Origin: Pleurodeles waltl
Lineage: Eukaryota; Chordata; Amphibia; Caudata; Salamandridae
Length of the DNA stretch: 64,000 nt
Direction of reading: 5' to 3'
Assembly (NCBI RefSeq): GCF_031143425.1
Contig: NC_090439.1
Span: forward strand, 349,364,027-349,428,026
Positions 1-11,226 of the stretch are shown here, in pieces. The notes under the pieces were generated by a model, which worked only from the letters and a program-made list of their open reading frames with translations, did not search any database and had not been told where the DNA came from. Each line of letters opens with the position of its first letter. Within the stretch, counting starts at the first letter, position 1. The translations under genes were made by a program, and so were the position numbers.

Positions 1-749
1 AGAATTTCACTTTGCATTGATGTGTACAATCTAATGGCAAACGTACTAGCTCCACTTCTTTTATGGAGGATTTCTCACAATGTCAAGTGTGGAAAAAAAT
101 AGTGTGAGAACTAGTATTCAAGAATCACCGCACATGCTGTAATGCAGTGGCTTGACAGAAAAAATAGTTCGGTCATGTCACGACAAAAAGAGAGGAAAAC
201 ATCTACGGACTTCCCGAATATTTTCAAGTAACATACAAATTACCCCAAGATTTGTGAATTAGCAGATTATCAAGTGAAGTGACAAATTTTGTGACGATTT
301 ATGTTGATGATGGTTTCCAACATAACAAGGCCCATGAGTCCCATCAAAATAACCATGAATTGGTTAATTTCTTCTCGATTGTTGTGGGAAGTGGTTACCT
401 GCCTATAAATCGTACAAATGGACACTCTATCATCCCTGTCTTCTAATGTTCTTATAGCTTCCAGGTGGCCAGAAAGTTTTAAAAATACTTTTCCATCACA
501 TTAGTCTTAAACGCGTGTAAAACAAGGTACATAGTTCCAAAGATGACATTTACTACACAAGAATATTCAATTATCACATGAAAAGCAATAATCCTGAGCA
601 ATCTGGGAATTAAGCATTTGAAAGGCATATCTCTGAGACATTGTAATAGTGTGACTTGCTAACTGTGACAATTGACAAAGCAGCAACAAAAACAAAAATA
701 GGAGAGTCTCAAACATTTGTGATACTAATTTAACAAATGAGTCTCATAC
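1..749. other. intron 3' of the laminin exon
   Basis: AT-rich non-coding sequence downstream of the exon in transcript orientation. I see no coding motif, repeat boundary or hairpin that I can name. Confidence 0.6.
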
Positions 750-992
750 CTCTCCATGTTCCAAGGGGACGAGCCGGGAGTAGTAGGATGTGCAGATCAC
801 TTCGTTATCCCTCTTGTATGTGGGTGGCCCAAGTCTTGGGGTTATATTATATCGAGTTAAGCATTCTGTATCACTGATGGCATAATACTGCCATGGGGTG
901 AAGTCAACACCGTCAATCGAGCGCTCCAAAATCCAGTTCCCAGGTCGAGGTGAATTTGCAGCTTTGATGATGATATATGCAACTCGAAAGAC
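750..992 (-). CDS. LAMA1: laminin subunit alpha-1, one internal exon of the LN domain
   Basis: Laminin alpha chains are secreted basement-membrane proteins; the N-terminal LN (domain VI) mediates network polymerisation. The minus strand encodes 81 residues, from VFRVAYIIIKAAN through GNWILERSIDG, PWQYYAISDTECL and EVICTSYYSRL to PLEHGE, all typical of the alpha-chain LN domain. The frame is flanked by a pyrimidine-rich acceptor ending TTGTTAG just above 992 and by a donor GTATGAG just below 750. The exon is 243 bp, phase 0 at both ends. The ATG inside it is not a start: the conserved frame continues upstream of it to the acceptor. From memory of the vertebrate paralogues, SYYSRLVPLEHGE favours LAMA1 over LAMA2. 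No neighbouring laminin exon was found in the window, so both flanking introns leave it. The laminin alpha call is secure; the paralogue is less so. Confidence 0.88.
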
Positions 993-1149
993 CTAACAAG
1001 AATTAAAACATCAATAAATTCTATGAAGAGTACTAAGACATTGGGAATGCGTGTGCACTCTGAAAGAGATTGATAACCGACAACGTTTGCAAATACTCAT
1101 TCATTTCAGTACATGTTTAACATAAATCATTGTCAAAGTCAGTAGGTCT

Positions 1150-1250
1150 CGTCTTTACAACAGCCATTGGCTTTTCCAATGTGTTTTTTAGCTATGTTGT
1201 GCACCAGCATGGCTGCTGTTCAGCATAGCTAATAGTTTGTGGCATACAGG
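1150..1250. repeat. dispersed repeat fragment with a CATTGGCTTTTCCAATG core
   Basis: This stretch (CATTGGCTTTTCCAATGTG, then a T run, a GTTGTGCAC-like motif and GGCTGCTGTT) resembles 61498-61550, where GGCTTTGCCAATGTG is followed by a T run, GTTGCACAGCAG and GGCTGTTG. Two diverged copies at the two ends of the window suggest a dispersed family. I cannot name it, and the boundaries are approximate. Confidence 0.45.
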
Positions 1251-1252
1251 AG

Positions 1253-2110
1253 AGTGGCGTGGAGTAGCATAGAGTGGCATTAAGTGGCATAAAGTGTTGC
1301 AGAGTAAAGTACATTGGCAACGTGTAGTGATGCAGAGTTAATGGGCATAGAGTACATTGGTGTGGAGTGCAGTGGTTTAGAGTAGTATAGAGTGCAGTGG
1401 CACAGAGCAGAGTGGTGCAGAGTACAGTAAAGTGGTGTAGAGTGCAGTGTGTAGAGTGGAGGGGCTGAGCAGATATTGAAGAGGCGCAGAGAGGAGTAGA
1501 GTGGCATACAATGGACTGTTACAGAGTATAGTGAAGTGTCGTAGAGCAGAGTGGTGCAGAGCACAGTGCAGTGATGTAGAGTAGAGTGGCATAGAGTGGT
1601 GTTGAGTGCAGGGGTGCAGAGGAGATTAGGGTGGCGTAGAGTGGACAATCATAGAGTGTAGTGGCGTAGAGTCGAGTGATACAGAGTAGAGTGCACTAGC
1701 ATAGAGTGCATTGGCTTAGAGTGCAGTGACATTGAGTGCAGTGTGGCAGAGTAGTGCGGTGTGGAGTGGCATAGAGCAGAGTGGCACAGAGTGGAGTGGT
1801 TTAGAGTACAATGGATTGGCCTAGACTGGGGTGGTGTGAAGTGTAGTGGTGCAGAGTGGTGTAGAGTGCATTGGCATGAAGTAGAGTGGTGCACAGTAGA
1901 GAGGCACACAGTGAAGTGTAATAAAGTGCAGTGGCACAGAGTGGAGCATTGCAGAGTAGAGTGCAGTGACGGAGAGTGGAGTGGCATAGAGTGGAGTGGC
2001 GTAGAGTGGAGTGGTGCAGAGTAGAGTGGAGTGACATGGAGTGGTGCAGCGTAGAGTGGAGTGAGGTAAAGTGGAGTATGCATGGTGTAGTAGTGCACTA
2101 CTATTATAGA
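1253..2110. repeat. degenerate GAGTG-type minisatellite
   Basis: About 0.85 kb is built of imperfect units such as GCATAGAGTGGAGTG, GTGCAGAGTAGAGTG and GGCGTAGAGTGGAGTG, with a period of roughly 10-16 bp and the invariant core AGAGT or GAGTG. The array gives long spurious reading frames on both strands because stops are rare in it. It is the left part of an older repeat: a shorter version of the array stands at 46250-46400 and is followed there by the same downstream sequence. Confidence 0.8.
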
Positions 2111-2749
2111 CAATGTGTAAAGAAATGGCTCCCTGTTGCAGTTACCCCCGACTTTTTGCCTGATACTGATGCTGACTTGACTGAGAAGTGTGCTGGGACC
2201 CTGCTAACCAGGCCCCCCAGCACCAGTGTTCTTTCACCTAAAATGTACCAATGTCTCCACAATTGGCACAACCCTGGCACCCAGGTAAGTCCCTTGTAAC
2301 TGGTACCCCTGGTACCAAGGGCCCTGATGCCAGGGAAGGTCTCTAAGGGCTGCAGCATGTCTTATGCCACCCTAGGGACCCCTCACTCAGCACAGACACA
2401 CTGCTTGCCAGCTTGTGTGTGCTGGTGGGGAGAAAATGACTAAGTCGACATGGCACTCCCCTCAGGGTGCCATGCCAACCTCACACTGCCTGTGGCATAG
2501 GTAAGTCACCTCTCTAGCAGGCCTTACAGCCCTAAGGCAGGGTGCACTATACCACAGGTGAGGGCATAGGTGCATGAGCACTATGCCCCTACAGTGTCTA
2601 AGCAAAACCTTAAACATTGTAAGTGCAGGGTAGCCATAAGAGTATATGGGCTGGGAGTCTGTCAAAAACGAACTCCACAGCTCCATAATGGCTACACTGA
2701 AAACTGGGAAGTTTGGTATCAAACTTCTCAGCACAATAAAGGCACAATG
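2111..2749 (+). mobile_element. short solo LTR (629 bp) with CAATG target duplication
   Basis: The LTR runs from TGTAAAGAAATGG at 2116 to AATAAAGGCA at 2744 and is bracketed by the 5-bp repeat CAATG (2111-2115 and 2745-2749). It starts TG and ends CA. Its whole length matches, in reverse complement, the part of the long Gmr1-like LTR at about 4550-5177. It therefore has the opposite orientation to the other LTRs here and represents a much shorter LTR form. The paralogous locus at 46400-46440 lacks it, which supports a true insertion followed by LTR-LTR recombination. Confidence 0.8.
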
Positions 2750-2783
2750 CATTTCCAATTGAAATAACCATACATTTGCACAG

Positions 2784-5177
2784 TGTAGGAAGTTGGCTCT
2801 GTATGCACTATTTCAAAGTAAGGAATAGTATGCACAGAGTCCAAGGGTTCTCCTTAGAGGTAAGATAGTGGCAAAAGAGATAATACCAATGCTCTATTTT
2901 GTGGTAGTGTGGTCGATCAGTAGGCTTATCAAAGGAGTAGTGTTAAGCATTTGTTGTACATACACCCAGGCAATACGGGGTTCAAATTTGGGTCCAAGGT
3001 AGCCCACCGTTGGGGGTTCAGAGCAACCCCAAAGTCACCACACCAGCAGCTCAGGGCCGGTCAGGTGCAGAGTTCAAAGTGGTGCCCAAAATGCATAAGC
3101 TTCAATGGAGAAGGGGGTGCCCCGGTTCCAGTCTGCCAGCAGGTAAGTACCCGCCTCTTCGGAGGGCAGACTAGTGGGGTTTTGTAGGGCACCGGGGCGG
3201 ACACAAGTCCACACAGAAAGTACACCCTCAGCAGCGCGGGGGCGGCCGGGTGCAGTGTGCAAACAAGCGTCGGGTTTGTAATAGGAATCAATGGTAGACC
3301 AATGGGTCTCTTCGGCGGTGCAGGCAGGCAAGGGGGGGGCTCCTCGGGGTAGCCACCACCTGGGCAAGGGAGAGGGACTCCTGGGGGTCACTCCTGCACT
3401 GGAGTTCCGATCCTTCAGGTCCTGGGGGCTGCGGGTGCAGGGTCTTTTCCAGGCGTCGGGATCTGAGAGTCAGGCAGTCGCGGTCAAGGGGAGCCTCGGG
3501 ATTCCCTCTGCAGGCGTCGCTGTGGGGGCTCAGGGGGGACAACTTTGGTTACTCACAGTCTCGGAGTCGCCGGAGGGTCCTCCCTGAAGTGTTGTTTCTC
3601 CACCAGTCGAGTCAGGGTCGCCGGGTGCAGTGTTGCAAGTCTCACGCTTCTGGCGGGAATTGCAGGGGTCTTTAAAGTTGCTCCTCTGGAAACAAAGTTG
3701 CAGTCTTTGTTGAACAGGGCCGCTGTTCTCAGGAGTTTCTTGGTCCTTTTAGAGCAGGGCAGTCCTCTGAGGATTCAGAGGTCGCTGGTCCTGGGGAAAG
3801 CGTCGCTGGAGCAGTTTTCTTCCGAAGGGGGAGACAGGCCGGTAGAGCTGGGGCCAAGGCAGTTGGTGTCTTCGTCTTCTCTGCAGGGTTTTTCAGCTCA
3901 GCAGTCCTCTTCTTCTTAGGGTGCAGGAATCTGAGTTCCTAGGTTCAGGGGAGCCCCTAAATACAGAATTTAGGGGTGTGTTTAGGTCAGGGAGGGCAGT
4001 AGCCAATGGCTACTAGCCCTGAGGGTGGCTACACCCTTTTTGTGCCCCCTCCCAAGGGGAGGGGGTCACATTCCTATCCCTATTGGGGGGATCCTCCATC
4101 TGCAAGATGGAGGATTCCTAAAAGTCAGAGTCACTTCAGCTCAGGTTGCCTTAGGGGCTGTCCTGACTGGTCAGTGACTCCTCCTTGTTTTTCTCATTAT
4201 CTCCTCCGGCCTTGCTGCCAAAAGTGGGGCCGTGGCCGGAGGGGGCGGGCAACTCCACTAGCTGGAATGCCCTGTGGTGCTGGAACAAAGGGGGTGAGCC
4301 TTTGAGGCTCACCGCCAGGTGTTACAGCTCCTGCCTGGGGGAGGTGATAGCATCCCCACCCAGTGCAGGCTTTGTTACCAGCCACAGAGTGACAAAGGCA
4401 CTTTCCCCATGTGGCCAGCAACATGTCTCGAGTGTGGCAGGCTGCTAAAACCAGTCAGCCTACACGGATAGTTGGTTAAGGTTTCAGGGGGCACCTCTAA
4501 GGTGCCCTCTGGGGTGTATTTTACAATAAAATGTACACTGGCATCAGTGTGCCTTTATTGTGCTGAGAAGTTTGATACCAAACTTCCCAGTTTTCAGTGT
4601 AGCCAGTATGGTGCTGTGGAGTTCGTGTTTGACAGACTCCCAGACCATATACTCTTATGGCTACCCTGCACTTACAATGTCTAAGGTTTTGCTTAGACAC
4701 TGTAGGGGCACAGTGCTCATGCACTGGTGCCCTCACCTATGGTATAGTGCACCCTGCCTTAGGGCTGTAAGGCCTGCTAGAGGGGTGACTTATCTATACT
4801 ACATAGGCTGTGTGAGGTTGGCATGGCACCCTGAGGGGAGTGCCATGTCGACTTACTCGTTTTGTCCTCACCAGCACACACAAGCTGGCAAGCAGTGTGT
4901 CTGTGCTGAGTGAGGGGTCCCCAGGGTGGCATAAGATATGCTGCAGCCCTTAGAGACCTTCCCTGGCATCAGGGCCCTTGGTACCAGGGGTACCAGTTAC
5001 AAGGGACTTACCTGGATGCCAGGGTGTGCCAATTGTGAAAACAAAAGTACAGGTTAGGGAAAGAACACTGGTGCTGGGGCCTGGTTAGCAGGCCTCAGCA
5101 CAGTTTCAATTCAAAACATAGCATCAGCAAAGGCAAAAAGTCAGGGGGTAACCATGCCAAGGAGGCATTTCCTTACA
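2784..5177 (-). repeat. 3' LTR of the rearranged Gmr1-like element (2394 bp)
   Basis: Same termini as the partner LTR at 11227-13905, but 285 bp shorter. The sequence passes directly from CCAGGCAATA to CGGGGTTCAAATT near 2979, skipping the segment at about 11420-11703. On the element's coding strand a G-rich polypurine tract immediately precedes it (C run at 5180-5190 on the plus strand). Confidence 0.88.
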
Positions 5178-5209
5178 CAACCCCCCCCCCCAAACAAAAG
5201 AGGATGAGA

Positions 5210-5670
5210 CTAACCTTTCCCAAGAGAGTCTTCATTTTCTAAGTGGAAGAACCTGGAAAGGCCATCTGCATTGGCATGGGCAGTCACAGGTCTGTGTTCC
5301 ACTATAAAGTCCATTCCCTGTAGGGAGATGGACCACCTCAACAGTTTTGGATTTTCACCTTTCATTTGCATCAGCCATCTGAGAGGTCTGTGGTCAGTTT
5401 GAACTACAAAGTGAGTACCAAAGAGGTATGGTCTCAGCTTCTTCAGGGACCAAACCACAGCAAAGGCCTCCCTCTCAATGGCACTCCAACGCTGCTCCCT
5501 GGGGAGTAACCTCCTGCTAATGAAAGCAACAGGCTGGTCAAGGCCATCTTCATTTGTTTGGGACAAAACTGCCCCTATCCCATGTTCAGAGGCATCTGTC
5601 TGCACAATGAACTGCTTGGAGTAATCTGGAGCTTTTAGAACTGGTGCTGTGCACATTGCTTGTTTCAGGG
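5210..5670 (-). pseudogene. RNase H domain, 3' end of the rearranged pol
   Basis: This is the C-terminal RNase H of the Gmr1-like polyprotein, which degrades the RNA strand during reverse transcription. The motifs FIVQTDASEHGIGAVL, REAFAVVWSLKKLRPYLFG and QTDHRPLRWLM are all present and the frame ends DSLGKG, as in the intact copy. It is fused in frame to the tail of a second integrase segment at about 5670 (EDQEA joined to LKQAM). In the intact element the reverse transcriptase and connection lie between those two points. The joined frame spans 5210-6166. Confidence 0.85.
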
Positions 5671-6550
5671 CTTCCTGATCCTCATCTGTTACCATCAACA
5701 GATTCACATCAGCCCTGTCATGGAAGAGCTTAAGGCGGTTCACATGGATCACCCTCTTGGGGCTCCTGCTAGTGCCCAGGTCCACCAGGTAGGTGACCTG
5801 ACCCTTCTTCTCTAGCACTGGGTAAGGGCCACTCCATCTGTCCTGGAGTGCCGTGGGAGCCACAGGCTCCAGAACCCAGACTTTCTGCCCTGGTTGAAAT
5901 TCAACCAGTGCAGCCTTTTGGTCATACCAAAACTTCTGGAGCTGTTGGCTGGCCTCAAGGTTTTTACTTGCCTTTTCCATGTACTCTGCCATCCTTGAGC
6001 GAAGGCGAAGTACATAGTCCACTATGTCTTGTTTAGGCTCATGAAGAAGTCTCTCCCAGCCTTCTTTCACAAGAGCTAGTGGTCCCCTTACAGGGTGGCC
6101 AAACAGAAGTTCAAAGGGTGAGAACCCTACTCCCTTCTGAGGCGCCTCTCTGTAAGCGAAAAGCATTCATGGCAAGAGGACATCCCATCTCCTTTTGAGT
6201 TTTTCTGGGAGCCCCATGATCATGCCTTTTAATGTCTTGTTGAATCTCTCAACAAGGCCATTAGTTTGTGGATGATAGGGTGTAGTGAATTTATAGGTCA
6301 CTCCACACTCATTCCACATGTGTTTCAGGTATGCTGACATGAAGTTGGTACCTCTGTCAGACACCACCTCCTTAGGGAAGCCCACTCTGGTAAAGATACC
6401 AATGAGGGCCTTGGCTACTGCAGGGGCAGTAGTCGACCTAAGGGGAATAGCTTCAGGATACCTAGTAGGATGATCCACTACTACTAGTATGTACATATTT
6501 CCTGAGGCTGTGGGAGGTTCAAGTGGACCCACTATGTCCACACCCACTCT
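5671..6550 (-). pseudogene. second (duplicated) integrase segment lacking RT
   Basis: This repeats the integrase core and C-terminal region already encoded at 7700-8600: VGVDIVGPLEPP, SDRGTNF, GLVERFNKTLKG and the C-terminal WSGPYPVLEKK. It begins abruptly at about 6550, where RNase H sequence (QTDASE) joins RVGVDIVG, and ends at about 5670, where EDQEA joins LKQAM. A frame break or stop near 6167 splits it (6167-6574 and the start of the frame at 6166). Both joins fall at short similar sequences, consistent with template switching or unequal recombination between family members. Confidence 0.82.
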
Positions 6551-7000
6551 GTTCAGAGGCATCTGTCTGCACAATGAACTGCTTGGAGTAATCTGGAGCT
6601 TTTAGAACTGGTGCTGTGCACATTGCTTGTTTCAGGGTGTCAAAGGCCTGTTGGTATTCTACAGTCCAGTTTACCTTCTTGGGCATTTTATTGGAGGTGA
6701 GTTCTTTGAGGGCTGTCACTATGGATCCATATCCCTTCACAAACCTCCTGTAATACCCAGTCAAGCCAAGGAATGCCATGACTTGAGTCTGGGTTTTTGG
6801 AGCTGCCCAGTCCAGAATAGTCTGGATCTTAGGCTGGAGTGGCTGAACTTGGCCTCCACCTACAAGGTGTCCGAAGTAAACCACAGCTCCCTGCCCTATC
6901 TGGCATTTGGATGCCTTGATAGAGAGGCCTGCTGATTGCAGAGCCTTAAAAACCTTCTTCAGGTGGACCAGGTGATCCTGCCAGCTGGAGCTAAAGACAG
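6551..7000 (-). pseudogene. RT thumb/connection and start of RNase H, interrupted
   Basis: Encodes VYFGHLVGGGQVQPLQPK, AFLGLTGYYRRFVKGYG and KAPDYSKQFIVQTDASE, corresponding to the end of RT, the connection and the first RNase H motif. It is cut at QTDASE, where the second integrase segment begins. A one-base deletion near 7020 separates it from the upstream RT frame, just before the position of YLDD. Confidence 0.82.
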
Positions 7001-8398
7001 CTATATCGTCAAGATAAACTGCCTAAAGGACTCCAAACCAGCAAGGACTTGATTCACCAACCTTTGGAAGGTGGCAGGGGCATTCTTTAAAACAAAGGGC
7101 ATAACAGTAAACTGATAATGCCCATCAGGTGTGGAGAATGCTGTCTTTTCTTTTGCTCCAGGTGCCATTTTGATTTGCCAGTACCCTGCTGTTAAGTCAA
7201 AGGTACTTAAGAATTTGGCAGTACCTAATTTATCAATCAGTTCATCAGCCCTAGGAATGGGATGGGCATCTGTCTTGGTGACAGAATTAAGTCCTCTGTA
7301 GTCCACACAAAACCTCATCTCTCTCTTTCCATCTTTGGTGTGAGGTTTGGGGACTAAGACCACTGGGCTAGCCCAGGGGCTGTCAGAGTGCTCAATTACT
7401 CCCAATTCCAGCATCTTGTGGACTTCCACCTTGATGCTTTCCTTAACTTGGTCAGACTGTCTGAATATTTTGTTTTTGACAGGCATGCTGTCTCCTGTGT
7501 CCACATCATGGGTACAGAGGTGTGTCTGACCAGGGGTTAGGGAAAAGAGCTCAGCAAACTGTTGTAGGACCTTCCTACAATCAGATTGCTTTTGGCTAGA
7601 GAGGGTGTCTGAATAGATCACTCCATCCACTGAACCATCTTTAGGGTTTGATGAGAGGAGATCAGGGAGAGGTTCACTCTCAGCTTCCTGGTCCTCATCT
7701 GTTACCATCAACAGATTCACATCAGCCCTATCATGGAAGAGTTTTAGGCGGTTCACATGGATCACCCTCTTGGGGCTCCTGCTAGTGCCTAGGTCCACCA
7801 GGTAGGTGACCTGACTCTTCTTCTCTAGTACTGGGTAAGGGCCACTCCATCTGTCCTGAAGTGCCCTGGGAGCCACAGGCTCCAGAACCCAGACTTTCTG
7901 CCCTGGTTGAAATTCAACCATTGCTGCCTTTTGGTCATACCAAAACTTCTGGAGCTGTTGGCTGGCCTCAAGGTTTTTACTTGCCTTTTCCATGTACTCT
8001 GCCATCCTTGAACGAAGGCCAAGTACACAGTCCACTATGTCTTGTTTAGGCTCATGAAGAGGTCCCTCCCAGCCTTCTTTCACAAGAGCTAGTGGTCCCC
8101 TTACAGGGTGGCCAAACAGAAGTTCAAAGGGTGAGAACCCTACTCCCTTCTGAGGCACATCTCTGTAAGCGAAAAGCAGACATGGCAAGAGGACATCCCA
8201 TCTCCTTTTGAGTGTTTCTGGGAGCCCCATGATCATGCCTTTTAATGTCTTGTTGAATCTCTCAACAAGGCCATTAGTTTGTGGATGATAGGGTGTAGTG
8301 AATTTATAAGTCACTCCACACTCATTCCACATGTGTTTCAGGTATGCTGACATGAAGTTGGTACCTCTGTCAGACACCACCTCCTTAGGGAAGCCCAC
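7001..8398 (-). pseudogene. integrase core to reverse transcriptase of the rearranged pol
   Basis: A 465-codon open stretch carrying SDRGTNFMSAYLKH, GLVERFNK, the integrase C-terminal WSGPYPVLEKK, then RT motifs KMLELGVIEHSDSPWASP, FCVDYRGLNSVTKTDAHP, FDLTAGYWQI and NAPATFQRLVNQVL. Integrase therefore precedes RT within one frame. The frame ends immediately before YLDD through a single-base deletion, and MPFVLKNAP replaces the usual MPFGLKNAP. Confidence 0.87.
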
Positions 8399-8427
8399 TC
8401 TGGTAAAGATACCAATGAGGGCCTTGG

Positions 8428-8655
8428 CTACTGCAGGGGCAGTAGTGACCTAAGGGGAATAGCTTCAGGATACATAGTAGCATGATCCACTACTACTAGT
8501 ATGTACATATTTCCTGAGGCTGTGGGAGGTTCAAGTGGACCCACTATGTCCACACCCACTCTTTCAAAGGGGACCCCCACCACTGGAAGTGGAATGAGGG
8601 GGGCCTTTGGATGTCCACCTGTCTTACCACTGGCTTGAGGTGGTACAGGAGACAC
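8428..8655 (-). pseudogene. integrase zinc-region to core fragment
   Basis: Encodes SGKTGGHPKAPLIPLP and VGVDIVGPLEPPTASG through VVDHATMYPEAIPLRS, the region between the HHCC zinc module and the first part of the catalytic core. Frameshifts separate it from the frames on both sides, near 8630 and 8440. Confidence 0.82.
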
Positions 8656-10159
8656 AAAACTCCTTAACTTTCTGGGACATGTTGGGCCAATAGAAGTGGT
8701 TGATTAGTCTCTCCCACGTCTTGGTTTGTCCCAAATGCCCAGCAAGGGGAATATCATGGGCTAAGCTCAGTATGAACTCCCTGAACTCCTGAGGCACTAC
8801 CACTCTCCTAGGGGCACCAGGTTTGGGATCTCTTGCCTCAGTGTACAGGAGCCCATCTTCCCAATAGACCCTATGTGTTCCAGTTTTCTTGCCATTGGAC
8901 TCTTCAGCAGCTTGCTGCCTAAGGCCTTCAAGAGAGGGACAGGTTTCTTGCCCCTTACACAACTGCTCCCTTGAGGGTCCCCCTGGGCCTAAGAGCTCAA
9001 CCTGATAAGGTTCTAACTCCATAGGCTCAGTTCCCTCAGAGGGCAGAACTTCTTCCTGAGAAGAGAGGTTCTCTTTTTGTTGTTGTGTTGCAGCTAGTTT
9101 CCCAGTTGTCTTTCCTTTCCTCTTGGTAGGCTGGGCCCTTTTTCCTGACTCCAGCTCTACTTTTTCACCCTGAGCCTTGCACTGTGCCCTTGTCTTGATA
9201 CACACCAGTTCAGGGATACCCAGCATGGCTGCATGGGTTTTCAGTTCTACCTCAGCCCATGCTGAGGACTCCAGGTCATTTCCAAGCAAACAGTCTACTG
9301 GGATATTTGAGGAGACCACCACCTGCTTCAGGCCATTGACCCCTCCCCACTCTAAAGTTACCATAGCCATGGGATGTACTTTAGTTTGATTGTCAGCATT
9401 GGTGACTGGATAAGTTTGTCCAGCCAGGTATTGACCAGGAGAAACCAGTTTCTCTGTCACCATGGTGACACTGGCACCTGTATCCCTCAGGCCCTCTACA
9501 CTTGTCCCATTAATTAAGAGCTGCTGCCTGTATTTTTGCATATTAGGAGGCCAGGCAGCCAGTGTGGCTAAATCCACCCCACCCTCAGAGACTAATGTAG
9601 CTTCAGTGTGACACCTGAAGTGCTCTGGGCACACTGTTGATCCCACTTGGAGACTAGCCATTCCAGTGTTAGCTGGAGTGGAGTTAGAAGTGGTACTTTT
9701 CTTGGGACAGGCCTTGTCTCCAGTTTGGTGTCCAGGCTGATTACAGCTACGACACCAGGCCTTTTTGGGATCAAAGTTTTTACCCTTGTACCCAAAATTG
9801 TTTTGTGAAGAGGCTCTGGGCCCACCCTCCTGTGCAGGTTTTTGGGGGCCTGAAGAAGACTCTTTAATATTTTTGTTTTTGGATGTCTCAACACCTTTCC
9901 CCTGGGGAGGCTTTGTGACCCCTTTCTTTTGGTCACCCCCTGTGGAAGTCTTGGTCACCCTAGTCTTGACCCAATGGTCCGCCTTCTTTCCCAATTCTTG
10001 GGGAGAAATTGGTCCTAGGTCTACCAGATGCTGATGCAGTTTATCATTTGAACAATTACTTAATAGGTGTTCTTTCACAAATAAATTGTACAGCCCATCA
10101 TAATTATTAACACCACTGCCTTGAATCCAACCATCCAGTGTTTTCACTGAGTAGTCCAC
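8624..10159 (-). pseudogene. Gag C-terminus, protease and integrase zinc module
   Basis: A 511-codon frame. It carries the nucleocapsid zinc knuckle CRSCNQPGHQTGDKAC (spacing C-X2-C-X4-H-X6-C), the retropepsin active site RDTGASVTMV, and the start of the integrase zinc module (AGHLGQTKTWERL, NHFYWPN, FCVSC). The module is lost at its last cysteines through a frameshift near 8630 (FCVSCTTSS where the intact copy has FCLSCPTCQ). It joins the upstream Gag frame by another frameshift near 10245. Confidence 0.86.
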
Positions 10160-10959
10160 AAAATCAACCCAGGTCTGGCTCGAGGTTTTTGGAGCCCCCC
10201 TGAATCTAATTCTATACTCCTCAGTGTAGCCCTCAAAGCAAAGCCCTCAATCAGGGTTCCCTTCATGAGGTCATAAGATTCTGCATCTTTTCCAGAGAGT
10301 GTGAGGAGTCTATCCCTACACTTTCCAGTGAACATTTCCCAAAGGAGAGCACCCCAGTGAGATCTGTTAACTTTTCTGGTTACACAAGCCCTCTCAAAAG
10401 CTGTGAACCATTTGGTGATGTCATCACCATCTTCATATTTAGTTACAATCCCTTTAGGGATTTTCAACATGTCAGGAGAATCTCTCACCCTATTTATGTT
10501 GCTGCCACCATTGATGGGACCTAGGCCCATCTCTTGTCTTTCCCTTTCTATGGCTAGGATCTGTCTTTCCAAAGCCAATCTTTTGGCCATCCTGGCTAAC
10601 TGGATGTCCTCTTCACTGGAGTTATCCTCAGTGATTTCAGAGGTGCTGGTCCCTCCTGTGAGGGAAACAGCATCTCTGACTAGTATATTTGGAGACAGGG
10701 CTTGAGTGGCCCTGTTCTCCCTAAGTAGGACTGGAGGGGGGGAATTCTCCTCCAAGTCACTATCTTCATCCTCTGTGTTGCCATCCTCAAAGGGGTTGGC
10801 TTTTTCAAACTCTGCCAAAAGCTCCTGGAGCTGTAGTTTGGAAGGTCTGGAGCCCATTGTGATTTTCTTTATTTTGCAGAGTGACCTTAGCTCCCTCATC
10901 TTAAGATGGAGGTAAGGTGTGAGGTCGAGTTCCTCCACATTCATCTCTGCACTAGACAT
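10144..10959 (-). pseudogene. Gag N-terminal part of the rearranged element
   Basis: Encodes the start of Gag (MSSAEMNVEELDLTPYLHLK) and follows the intact copy for about 230 residues, including an acidic stretch and SWEMF-like capsid sequence (HWGALLWEMFTGKCRDRL). It leaves the homologous frame after GTLIEGF near 10245 through a frameshift. The leader between the LTR and the ATG is about 270 nt. Confidence 0.85.
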
Positions 10960-11226
10960 TATGCTTCTAAAAGTTGGAATACTTTTTAAGAATCTAAAAC
11001 TAGTTCTAGGTTCTAATTCAAACTTTCACAAAACTTTTAAACTCTAAAAGAAATGCTAAACAGGGACTAACACAAGGCCCTAGCAGGACTTTTAAGAATT
11101 TAGAAAAATAGCTCAAATTGCAAAAATCAAGTTCTAATGACAATTTTTGGAATTTGTCGTGTGATCAGGTATTGGCTGAGTAGTCCAGCAAATGCAAAGT
11201 CTTGGACCCCACCGCTGATCCACCAA

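Noticed and set aside
1280..2113. Several long reading frames on both strands
   Set aside because: They come from the GAGTG-type array, which lacks stops in several frames; the translations are only Leu/His/Ser/Thr or Glu/Trp/Arg periodicity.
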